The notes under the pieces: generated by a model
The model's database searches: none
What the model was told of the DNA's origin: nothing
Seen by the model: only the letters and a program-made list of their open reading frames with translations
Shown here: positions 1 through 7,619 of the stretch, piece by piece
How the letters are laid out: every line of letters starts with the position of its first letter
Position numbering within the stretch: the first letter of the stretch is position 1
Made by a program: the position numbers and the translations under genes
From: an uncultured euryarchaeote
Lineage (GTDB): Archaea; Thermoplasmatota; Poseidoniia; Poseidoniales; Thalassarchaeaceae
Reading direction: 5' to 3'
Assembly (NCBI GenBank): GCA_937901365.1
Contig: CALCEF010000068.1
Span: 1 to 13,679 of the forward strand
DNA: 13,679 nt

Positions 1-2
1 CG

Positions 3-1679
3 CTGCATCTACCGTCTCAACCCGGCGTCTACCTGTTCAAAACTGATGGTGGCAGGGTATTGTATGTGGGCAAGGCCACAAATCTCCAAGATCGGGTGCG
101 CTCATATTTCGCGAAAAATCCTGATCGTGCCATGATTCCTACACTCATCGACAAAGCAGACCGGGTCGAATGCATCGTCACCGGAACTCCCAATGAAGCA
201 CTCATCCTTGAGCGACAACTCATCCGTGAGCACAAGCCCCGCTACAATTCATTGTTGAAGGATGACAAGTCCTATCCGTTCATCGCTTTGAGTGCACATG
301 AATATCCTCGAATTCTCTACACTCGAAACCCTCCTGAAGGTGCAAAGTGTTGGGGGCCATTTTCCGATGCGAAGGCAGCCAAGCAAGTCATCAAGTTGCT
401 CAGGCGCTTTTTTGGAATCCGAGACAACCGAGACAACCTTCCCTTCGGTTATGTTGAGTCCCCAGAAACTGATGACTATGCAAATCGAATCAAGGCGGTT
501 GAGAGTGTCCTAGATGGAGATGCATTGCTGCTCATCAAGAACCTGCAAGAGGAGATGGATTCCTATAGTGATCATATGCAATATGAAGCTGCAGCAAGAA
601 GTCGGGACCTCATTGCTGCTGTGCAGCAAACATTGGCGCAGCAAGTCATTCACTCGAGATTTTACCAGGAATGTGATGCGGTGGGGTTCGCGAATCAGGG
701 GGACCTCGGGACCATCGTTCTACTGTCCGCTGAAAAGGGCATGATTGTCGGCCAATCACAGTATCCATTGATGCATCGTGGAGACATCACAGAATCGGTT
801 TGTCGTGTCCTTTCAGAACACTATGCGCAACGAAAGCCGCCCAAGACGATCCTCGTTCCTTCACCGATCGGTGAATGGATGGAATCTTGGCTCACCGAGC
901 GCAGAGGATCGAAGGTTGAGGTGCGCAATCCACAGCGTGGTGAACTGACCAAATTACGTCGAATGGCCGATGCCAATGCCGAAGCCCAGTTGATGCGCAA
1001 TCAACTCAAGGAAAGCGGTAGTTTGGAGCAGAGGGCGGCCACCGATGGTGCAAAGTTACTCGGAGTCGACAAATTGGATCACATCGTCTGCTTCGACATG
1101 GCACAATTGCAAGGAGAGGAGCGCGTGGGCGCCAGTATCTGCCTTCGCAATGGTCGCCCCGACAAGAAGGCATATCGCACCTACACGGTGAAAGATACGG
1201 CCATGGATGATGTACGCATGATGGCTCATGTTGTCGACCGATGGCTCAAGAAACAAGAGGAATGGCCCGACCTTTTGTTAATCGATGGAGGAATCGTTCA
1301 TCTCAACGAAATTCACAGCCTATTGCTCCAGCATAATTTGGTCGAACAAGTTCCATTGGCATCATTGGCCAAGCGCGAGGAAACAATCCACAGAATGAAC
1401 TGTGAGGATCTTGTTCTTGATCGACGCGGACGGGTTCTGGTCTTCGCGCGCGATGAGGCGCATCGCTTTGTCAACAACTTCCACAGAAAGCGGCGTGGAC
1501 GGAAGGGATTGGCCGACCCTCTGGAGGCTGTCGAGGGACTCGGTGCAAAGCGCCTACAGGCCCTTTTGCGTCATTTTGGAGGGCGCAAAGGCATCAATCA
1601 TGCCAGCCAAGAGGATTTGGCTGCAGTCGAAGGAATTGGGTCTGCCCTGGCGGAGAGAATCTGGCGTGAAATCCACTAA
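3..1679 (+). CDS. uvrC: UvrABC excinuclease subunit C (5' end outside the window)
   Basis: UvrC makes the two incisions flanking a UvrAB-marked DNA lesion in nucleotide excision repair. The frame is open from the left edge. The codons before the TTG at 60 still encode the start of the GIY-YIG domain (PGVYLF, then LYVGKATNLQDRVRSYF), so the true start lies upstream and probably only about ten residues are missing. In order I see: the GIY-YIG nuclease; a UVR motif (QYEAAARSRDLIAAV, about 579-626); the RNase H-like nuclease core (FDMAQLQGEE near 1092, LLLIDGG near 1276, RDEAHRF near 1450); and tandem helix-hairpin-helix repeats (AVEGLGAKRLQALL and AVEGIGSALAERI) at the C-terminus. The four-cysteine segment normally between the nuclease and UVR motif is absent (see findings). 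About 558 residues are visible, slightly short of the usual ~600. The stop is 3 bp from the stop of the convergent neighbour. Archaeal uvrC genes are generally thought to be of bacterial origin. Confidence 0.97.
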   Translation: MHLPSQPGVYLFKTDGGRVLYVGKATNLQDRVRSYFAKNPDRAMIPTLIDKADRVECIVTGTPNEALILERQLIREHKPRYNSLLKDDKSYPFIALSAHEYPRILYTRNPPEGAKCWGPFSDAKAAKQVIKLLRRFFGIRDNRDNLPFGYVESPETDDYANRIKAVESVLDGDALLLIKNLQEEMDSYSDHMQYEAAARSRDLIAAVQQTLAQQVIHSRFYQECDAVGFANQGDLGTIVLLSAEKGMIVGQSQYPLMHRGDITESVCRVLSEHYAQRKPPKTILVPSPIGEWMESWLTERRGSKVEVRNPQRGELTKLRRMADANAEAQLMRNQLKESGSLEQRAATDGAKLLGVDKLDHIVCFDMAQLQGEERVGASICLRNGRPDKKAYRTYTVKDTAMDDVRMMAHVVDRWLKKQEEWPDLLLIDGGIVHLNEIHSLLLQHNLVEQVPLASLAKREETIHRMNCEDLVLDRRGRVLVFARDEAHRFVNNFHRKRRGRKGLADPLEAVEGLGAKRLQALLRHFGGRKGINHASQEDLAAVEGIGSALAERIWREIH

Positions 1680-1682
1680 TCG

Positions 1683-4673
1683 TTAGAAATTGAAGTCGTC
1701 TTCCCAAGATTCGCTCGGGATGTTTCCTTTTTCATCCAAACCAGCAAATTCACCCATGTCAGGCAAACCATCTCCCCCATACGAAATGTCCTCTATAACT
1801 CTGAGATCTGACACACGCTGTCCAACCGCTTCTGATTCTTCTTTGGCTTTCTTTCGTTCGCGTTTGCGTCGCCTGCGCCGTCGAATCAACATGATTAATC
1901 CAAGCAATAGGGCGAGGAGGATTCCGATGTATACAGCCAATTGTGCTAGAATGAAATCCATTCCAATGACTATACGGAAGCTCAGGGTGTCGGATTGTTC
2001 TTCACAGGATTCAATGTCGCCTTCAACACAAATCGGAACGTAATAGGTTAGCATTTGTGAACCATCATTGTCGCTGATTTCACCTCGTCCCATTTGACTC
2101 TGGAAATTGGAGAAATCGATTCCCCAAGGCAGCGTCAACCGAAGTCGCACCGATGGTGAGATGATTTCATCTTCAATTTCGACAACTGGTGTGGGAACAT
2201 CGATGACGATGTCTTCCCCTGGCGGAATTTCAACGCCGTTCCCTTCCTCATTGGCTGCCAACAGAGAGTTTGTCCACAAATTCATGCTCTTTGAGGCCAA
2301 ATCACCACTGGTTCCTGAATCCCCCACATATTCAGCGTGAATTTTGGTTTTTGAAATCTCGACGATGATTCGAATTGGACGTGAATCTGATAGGGCTACT
2401 GTTGGTGACAACTCAAGACCTTCGATCGATACTGAAATCGAGATATATCCTGGATTTTTCAGGTAAATTTCTCCTTCATTATTGATTTCTTCAATCGCAA
2501 ATTGGATTTCTTCATTGACCCTTGATTCGACGATGTTCCCCACATCTCTTGCAAAGTCATTCAAGCCATCTGCATTCAATACAAATGGAATATCTTCACC
2601 TTCAAACGGCACGGTTAGGCCGTCCTCAATGGGTGCGAGTAAGCCTCCATCCATCTGGTTGCCTAAGTGAATGAATCGCCGAATTAAATCGGTGGGAACC
2701 GCTTCGATGTCGACGCTTTCAATCTCCTCATTCAACTCATCCGGCACCCCGACACGATAGAGCAATAATTCCATTTGTCCATCGGCAAGAATATCGAGGG
2801 ATTGACTCCATTCATGAACATCGAGATCTGAAAATTCCACATCGAGGTTCAAACCTAAACAAGTGCGTCGATTGGCTCCACAAATCAGATCGAGATTGTC
2901 CGTTTCACAGTTGGACTCTCTACAAATTGGGTGGCGCCAATCATAGGGCTGTGCACCGGTGAATGAAAGAGAATGAGTTTCGGGTACGCCGAGTGTATGA
3001 GTGAGTGTGATGGTCTCTGGGTCACCATTAGTGGAACGAACATAATCGGGCAAAATGACCTCCAATTCGATATCTGCAGAGGGCAGTTCATCATCCATCC
3101 AATCCACCAAACTCGGAGAATTGATGTCACGGCTTAGAATCACCGCATTGAGAATTGCAGCACGATCATCCTGTGTAATGATTGAGGGGTCAAAACCGAG
3201 TAAATCGATGTCGAATTTATCGGCGAGGTTGTTGATAATCGAACCGAAATCCATCTCAAATGTATTCGATTGTGTTGTCAAATAAATCGGGTAGGTGCCA
3301 TTCATTGCATTTTCACCCAATATACACCAATTGCTCGGAGATGGCTCAGAGCAGGTGACACCGGGTTGATGCATGAAATCAAGTCCGCCCAAATCATCTG
3401 TAGAAGAGAATTCAAACGGAGCAAAGTCAATTTCAACCGGACTATATTCTGCAACCAATTCATTCAATTCAGCGACTGGTACCTTATCCGCGAAATCGGA
3501 AAGATTCGCCAAACCGGTATGATGGGCGAGCCTCATACCATCTGATGTAACCCAAGGCACTGTGACTCGATCATCGGCGAAATCCCAATCCCAATTGTCT
3601 AAGGTATCCATTGCGATGTGATAAATTCCCAATCTCACGTCTATCGTCGTGGCCCTTTCATCGGATGCATCGACGACGACATCAACGCGAATTCCTCGAT
3701 CATTTCCGATGTCGATTTCAACTGGACGGGTGGACGTTTCTCGACGTGCCATCGTAACCGCAGCCGACTCATTCAGCCAATCTTCACCAGTTGCGTCTTT
3801 GTGGTTCACATTCCAACGCGCATAGGTGTAGGTGTAACCTCCTGAATTGGCTGGAACAAGGTCCCCTGCGCCTGAAACACCAACCACTGTTCCGTATGAG
3901 GGGGGGATGAATTCGTAGGAGGCAGCATGGCCGGGAAGTGCTGCCAAAGTCATGTTTGTGCGAACGGAACCCCCCATCGTAAGTAGGCCCTGATACGCGC
4001 GCTCGACGTCCATTCCTACCTCTGTCATCCCGAGTTCAGATGGATCTACACTGATGGCGAGCGTCGTGCGAAGGCAAAGTGGTGGGTTGTAGGCATCATT
4101 CGGTAATCCAGCGACCTCATCTGCGCTGTCTTGGTCGCGATCATCTGTACATTCAACGGTTTGATCTTCGTAGGTAATCTGATTCACATACGTGGTTTGA
4201 ACTCCTGAAGCTGTACCAAATCCGTTGTTGATTAAACCGGTAACTGTCGAGTTGACGGAATTGAGAAGCATGTTTCGCACTGTCGAGCCTGAAAGCGTGA
4301 CATGATCGAGATAATTTCGAATGTAATCGGCTGGGATTCCATCCATCGAAGCATTCGAACCATTTCCTAATGGCAGATCTTCGAGCATGATGTCGTCCCT
4401 TCGAATTTCATGGATGGCCCATTCTAGTGTCACCGACATTACGGTAGAATTCGCCATGGCGATATTGTACCGCCCTTCGATCCATTCCATGGACGCCGTT
4501 TCATCATCGGCATAGTTGTAATCATCACAAATTCCAGATGTGCTATTCCATGTCTGACAAATCGTGTTGACGACCTCTTCATCACCGGGGTCAGCAGAAA
4601 CTGTTGGAGCTCCTGCAGACAGAATGAGGATGAACAGGATGAACCATACCATCCGAACCCGAGATGCTGTCAT
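1683..4673 (-). CDS. Large surface-anchored protein of unknown function
   Basis: This 996-residue protein is not recognised as a named family. A Sec-type signal peptide is visible at the N-terminus (VRMVWFILFILILSAGAPTVSA, about residues 6-27). A very long, acidic, beta-rich-looking extracellular part follows. Near the C-terminus there is one hydrophobic segment (ILAQLAVYIGILLALLLGLIM) and then a strong basic stop-transfer run (RRRRRRKRERKKAK). A cytoplasmic tail of roughly 60 residues ends in acidic and aromatic residues (WEDDFNF). About nine N-x-S/T sequons are present, all in roughly the first half. Scattered cysteines (such as the CRESNC and CGANRRTC stretches) may form disulfides outside the cell. 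The ATG at 4673 is kept because it lies 27 bp from a central AT-rich element; the next Met, seven codons in, would also keep the signal peptide. An S-layer-like, receptor or adhesin role is possible but is only inference. Confidence 0.85.
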   Translation of the reverse strand: MTASRVRMVWFILFILILSAGAPTVSADPGDEEVVNTICQTWNSTSGICDDYNYADDETASMEWIEGRYNIAMANSTVMSVTLEWAIHEIRRDDIMLEDLPLGNGSNASMDGIPADYIRNYLDHVTLSGSTVRNMLLNSVNSTVTGLINNGFGTASGVQTTYVNQITYEDQTVECTDDRDQDSADEVAGLPNDAYNPPLCLRTTLAISVDPSELGMTEVGMDVERAYQGLLTMGGSVRTNMTLAALPGHAASYEFIPPSYGTVVGVSGAGDLVPANSGGYTYTYARWNVNHKDATGEDWLNESAAVTMARRETSTRPVEIDIGNDRGIRVDVVVDASDERATTIDVRLGIYHIAMDTLDNWDWDFADDRVTVPWVTSDGMRLAHHTGLANLSDFADKVPVAELNELVAEYSPVEIDFAPFEFSSTDDLGGLDFMHQPGVTCSEPSPSNWCILGENAMNGTYPIYLTTQSNTFEMDFGSIINNLADKFDIDLLGFDPSIITQDDRAAILNAVILSRDINSPSLVDWMDDELPSADIELEVILPDYVRSTNGDPETITLTHTLGVPETHSLSFTGAQPYDWRHPICRESNCETDNLDLICGANRRTCLGLNLDVEFSDLDVHEWSQSLDILADGQMELLLYRVGVPDELNEEIESVDIEAVPTDLIRRFIHLGNQMDGGLLAPIEDGLTVPFEGEDIPFVLNADGLNDFARDVGNIVESRVNEEIQFAIEEINNEGEIYLKNPGYISISVSIEGLELSPTVALSDSRPIRIIVEISKTKIHAEYVGDSGTSGDLASKSMNLWTNSLLAANEEGNGVEIPPGEDIVIDVPTPVVEIEDEIISPSVRLRLTLPWGIDFSNFQSQMGRGEISDNDGSQMLTYYVPICVEGDIESCEEQSDTLSFRIVIGMDFILAQLAVYIGILLALLLGLIMLIRRRRRRKRERKKAKEESEAVGQRVSDLRVIEDISYGGDGLPDMGEFAGLDEKGNIPSESWEDDFNF

Positions 4674-4726
4674 CGAACAACTTCCTGCTCTGGTGGTTTA
4701 ATTGGGTAGTGGCTCAACGAGTGGTC
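4674..4726. promoter_or_regulatory. Divergent 53-bp spacer with one central TATA-like element
   Basis: The spacer between the ATG of the surface protein (minus, 4673) and the proposed ATG of taw2 (plus, 4727) is 53 bp. Its only AT-rich block is TTTAATT at 4697-4703, centred on 4700, which is the exact midpoint, 27 bp from each start codon. Archaeal TATA boxes sit about 25-27 bp before the transcription start, so both mRNAs would be leaderless and could share this element (AATTAAA on the minus strand). No Shine-Dalgarno sequence is visible before either start. Shared use is inference. Confidence 0.55.
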
Positions 4727-5623
4727 ATGGCCCCCACTACGACACCTCATATGCGCTTGCAGAAAGCGCTGACTGAGAGACAAGGAGGGGCTTTGCCAGG
4801 AGAAATTCCCACAAAGTGGGAAAAATTCTCTGACGTTGTGATTTTACCCCAAAATGCGTTCTGTGAAACGGAATGGGAGGCTGATGAATCGTTGTGGAAA
4901 ACCGTTGCAGAATCCCTAGGTGTCAAACGTGTCGCTAGAATGGGAGAAGTTCATGGGGAATATCGCAAGAGCGGTGTGGAATTGTTGCTTGGGGATGACG
5001 ACTGGGTCGTCCGTCGAGAACACGGAATTGATTTCGGTTACAATTTCACCCAATGCATGTGGAGTGCAGGCAATGTTACCGAACGTGGTCGAATCGCAAA
5101 TGCGAACCACGAAGGTGAAAGAATTCTCGATCTCTATGCTGGAATCGGTTACTACACGCTGCCGTTCTTGAGTGAGGGGGCGCGAGGACCCAATGGCGAA
5201 CGAGGGCACGGTAGGGGAGCGGCGCATGTGGTCGCTTGCGAATGGAATGAAGATGCGATTCGTGCGCTCAAATGGTCGCTCTCTGCAAACGATTTGGCCA
5301 ATCGGTGTACGATTCTAGAAGGGGACAATAGAAATGTGGATTTTCAACCTGAATTCGATCGCGTAAACCTCGGCCTGTTACCATCCTCTGAAGATGGTTA
5401 TTCCCTCGCCATTCAAGCCCTCAAATCAGAAGGCGGAATCTTGCATATTCACGGACTTGCAGCGGGTGGTAAGGAGGATGAATGGGCTTTGGACTTGGCG
5501 AACCAACTAGAGAAATTGGGCAACTTTGCCTGTTCAGTCGTTGGAGTTGAGCGTGTGAAGTGGTACGCTCCTCATCAACGCCATATCGTGGTCGATATCC
5601 ATGCTTCACCGGTGTCGTGTTGA
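4727..5623 (+). CDS. taw2: tRNA(Phe) wyosine aminocarboxypropyltransferase (Taw2/TYW2-like)
   Basis: This is a 298-residue Trm5/TYW2-type class I methyltransferase-fold protein. Taw2/TYW2 transfers the 3-amino-3-carboxypropyl group of S-adenosylmethionine to the 4-demethylwyosine base at position 37 of tRNA(Phe). The SAM site is at residues 134-146 (ILDLYAGIGYYTLP), followed by VACEWNEDAIRAL (168-180), GDNR (199-202) and NLGLLPSSEDG (214-224). ACEWN plus LGLLPSS resembles TYW2 rather than Trm5 methyltransferases, which carry an NPP or NLP motif there. The C-terminal VKWYAPHQRHIVVD is also family-typical. A Gly/Arg-rich insertion of about 12 residues sits after LPFL (about 151-163). The frame is open back to an ATG at 4664, but that start would overlap the divergent gene; ATG 4727 is correctly spaced from the TATA-like box. 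It is followed by cdsA after 26 bp, possibly cotranscribed. An aTrm5a-like bifunctional enzyme is the main alternative. Confidence 0.85.
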   Translation: MAPTTTPHMRLQKALTERQGGALPGEIPTKWEKFSDVVILPQNAFCETEWEADESLWKTVAESLGVKRVARMGEVHGEYRKSGVELLLGDDDWVVRREHGIDFGYNFTQCMWSAGNVTERGRIANANHEGERILDLYAGIGYYTLPFLSEGARGPNGERGHGRGAAHVVACEWNEDAIRALKWSLSANDLANRCTILEGDNRNVDFQPEFDRVNLGLLPSSEDGYSLAIQALKSEGGILHIHGLAAGGKEDEWALDLANQLEKLGNFACSVVGVERVKWYAPHQRHIVVDIHASPVSC

Positions 5624-5649
5624 AGAACCGACTTTGATACCGAGCCGCC

Positions 5650-6612
5650 ATGGACCTCGGCATTGAAACCGAAGCAGTCGCTCTCGCCGCCCCGTACGTT
5701 CTGGGTTTCATGGGCTTCATGTATGGCATCCTCATCGTCTTCACCGCACTCAAATGGAATCAGTCACAAGATGTGATTCGCAATATGTGGACACGGTCAT
5801 TGGTAGCAACACCGTTGCTGTTTTTCCTCTTTGCATCTCTCGAATTTGGTGTGGCTACATGGGGATTCTTGGTCGGTGTTTTCGCTCTAGGCGCGCACAG
5901 AGAATATTGCGCGGCCATCGAACTGAAAGACAAGGGAATGCAAATGTTTGGAATGTCGGTATTGCTCATCCTGATTCTTCTAGCTATGAATCCAGATGTT
6001 TCTGAAATTGAGGCTCTGTCATGGGCGGGGCCAAACGGCGCTGGACTACTGGGCCTTGCCCTGTTTATCGGCGCCTTTGGAACGTGGGCTGTACCCATTA
6101 TTCAGGACCGTTCTGAGAATGTTACAAGTGACGTGGGGCGAGCCCTCATCGGCTTCGTTCTAATCTGGTTCTTCATTCATGGAATCTTCCTGATGCATCT
6201 GGGTGCAATCGGTGTAGGGGCCTGTATTTTCGCCATTGTAAATGTCTCGATTACAGACTCTTTTGCGCTTATTTTTGGTCGGATCTTTGGCCGCCATAAA
6301 TTCCGACCTATTCTATCGCCCAAGAAAACCTGGGAAGGCGTATTTGGGGGTCTTACCATGGCAGGTATTGCAGGATACATTGCCCAACCGTTGCTCGGTT
6401 CGTTTACCGCAATCGAAACAGCTGGTCTGGCCGTCTTGTTGGCCATCATCGGAACCATGGGGGATTTGATGCTATCCTCATTGAAACGGGATTTGGAATT
6501 GAAGGATTGGTCACAGATGTTGCCTGGTCACGGTGGCATACTGGATCGCGTCGATTCGTTCATTCTAGTGGCGCCAGCGCTATACTGGATTCTATTGCTG
6601 TTAGGTGTCTAG
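5650..6612 (+). CDS. cdsA: Phosphatidate cytidylyltransferase, bacterial CdsA type
   Basis: CdsA-type enzymes transfer CMP from CTP to phosphatidic acid at the membrane, giving the CDP-activated lipid used to make polar phospholipids. The 320-residue protein is hydrophobic, with about eight membrane segments. It carries the family signature near the C-terminus (residues 276-303: SLKR, LKD, then PGHGGILDRVDS) and the upstream FGR-x-FGRHKF...SPKKTWEG block. The signature's usual glycine between KR and KD is glutamate here (KRDLELKD), and the tyrosine usual in DxxAY is leucine (DSFALIFGR). Archaea typically use the shorter CarS for the archaeal lipid equivalent, so a full CdsA is notable, and its substrate here (diacyl or di-isoprenoid) cannot be decided from sequence. 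ATG 5650 follows taw2 by 26 bp without an SD. The last 12 bp overlap the end of the convergent cyclophilin gene. Confidence 0.9.
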   Translation: MDLGIETEAVALAAPYVLGFMGFMYGILIVFTALKWNQSQDVIRNMWTRSLVATPLLFFLFASLEFGVATWGFLVGVFALGAHREYCAAIELKDKGMQMFGMSVLLILILLAMNPDVSEIEALSWAGPNGAGLLGLALFIGAFGTWAVPIIQDRSENVTSDVGRALIGFVLIWFFIHGIFLMHLGAIGVGACIFAIVNVSITDSFALIFGRIFGRHKFRPILSPKKTWEGVFGGLTMAGIAGYIAQPLLGSFTAIETAGLAVLLAIIGTMGDLMLSSLKRDLELKDWSQMLPGHGGILDRVDSFILVAPALYWILLLLGV

Positions 6613-7566
6613 ACTAAGCAAGTCATCGACTGCTTGCTCCATTTCTTCGTCATTGTAGAAAGGGATGCCATCTTGTCGAATCGCCCATATTACTCCACCT
6701 AACAAGGCAAATGACCACAACCACATTGCAATCCAGAACAATCCGCCGCCGATGGACGTCAACAGCGCGCTAAACCCACCTGAATCATCATCGGGACGAT
6801 CTGGTGTGGCTACAACACCAATCATGTCGATATTGGAAATATGGACTTCATACAATGGTCTCCCAGCAGAAGATGCTGGATTTTGAATCGTCGAACCAGA
6901 GGGGTCATCGGTTGTAGGGACCATCGCAATCGCTCGGACATGGCTCATACCATGACGGACAACACCGAAGGTTGCATAGCCCTCATCATCTCTGTTTTCT
7001 GGGTCGAGACCGTGAGCTTCTGTCTCGCAGATATACCACTGTGAATCAGCACTGTCAGGGTCTTGTGAACGTGCCATCCCAATCGCTCCATCCACATGAG
7101 ATAGATTCTCATTGTGTTCCATTTCTAGAGTGTGACCATCGCCCCCGCTTCCACAGGTCAAACTTGTAGCAGGATAGATGCCTACTGTTTTGCACGTCGG
7201 GTCTCCTGCTTGAGTCACGAAATCGTCGATGACTCGATGGAAGAATGTGCCATCGTAAATTCCATTTTCAACGTGTAAAATCATCATTGCAACGGTCTTT
7301 GGGGCCCATTCGGGGAATAATTCGATGTAAATTTCACCGTCAACCTCTGCGAAGAGGTGCCCCGGTCTGTATGTGACTTGGATGACCAGTACTGGGTCAC
7401 CTGGCCGAGGTATGTCCATTGGACTGCCCTCCAATTCAGGGCCGTCGTCCCAAGTTGCTGGATCGATTTCGTTGTTGGACCAATGGGTGTTTCCATTTTG
7501 CGCACCAGCGCTGGGCATTGCGATGAGCAAAAGCGCCAGCAGTATCGCAATCCGGGGTTCAGCCAT
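6601..7566 (-). CDS. Membrane-anchored extracytoplasmic cyclophilin-type peptidyl-prolyl isomerase
   Basis: Cyclophilins catalyse cis-trans isomerisation of X-Pro bonds and help proteins fold. This 321-residue form has an N-terminal signal peptide (residues 1-22, PRIAILLALLLIAMPSAGA) and a cyclophilin domain at about 60-250. Visible motifs are ELFPEWAPKTV, GTFFHRVIDDFVTQAGDP (with the catalytic Arg of FHRV at 111), GAIGMARSQDPDSADSQWYI and YATFGVV. One membrane helix follows (about 272-296), then a short acidic cytoplasmic tail. Cysteines 125 and 138 may pair outside the cell. The frame is open upstream to 7608, but ATG 7566 starts the signal peptide cleanly and is 53 bp from the divergent peptidase start. 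The layout places the isomerase outside the cell next to other exported proteins, suggesting it assists secreted-protein folding. Confidence 0.93.
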   Translation of the reverse strand: MAEPRIAILLALLLIAMPSAGAQNGNTHWSNNEIDPATWDDGPELEGSPMDIPRPGDPVLVIQVTYRPGHLFAEVDGEIYIELFPEWAPKTVAMMILHVENGIYDGTFFHRVIDDFVTQAGDPTCKTVGIYPATSLTCGSGGDGHTLEMEHNENLSHVDGAIGMARSQDPDSADSQWYICETEAHGLDPENRDDEGYATFGVVRHGMSHVRAIAMVPTTDDPSGSTIQNPASSAGRPLYEVHISNIDMIGVVATPDRPDDDSGGFSALLTSIGGGLFWIAMWLWSFALLGGVIWAIRQDGIPFYNDEEMEQAVDDLLSLDT

Positions 7567-7619
7567 CGGGCAACCGTAGAACCCGTCACAAATGAGCCCA
7601 TCGGCCAAGCGTCATCCTC
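7567..7619. promoter_or_regulatory. Divergent 53-bp spacer, weak central AT-rich element
   Basis: The spacer between the cyclophilin ATG (minus, 7566) and the peptidase ATG (plus, 7620) is again 53 bp. The most AT-rich patch is ACAAATGA at about 7588-7595, within 2 bp of the midpoint 7593. It is a poor TATA match, so the promoter assignment rests mostly on spacing and on similarity to the other two 53-bp spacers. If the peptidase starts at ATG 7647 instead, the spacer is 80 bp. Confidence 0.35.

Noticed and set aside
2107..3845. Several open frames of 60-90 codons antisense to the large surface protein
   Set aside because: They lie wholly inside the 996-codon gene, have no family motifs, and show Ser-rich composition typical of antisense shadows of acidic coding sequence.
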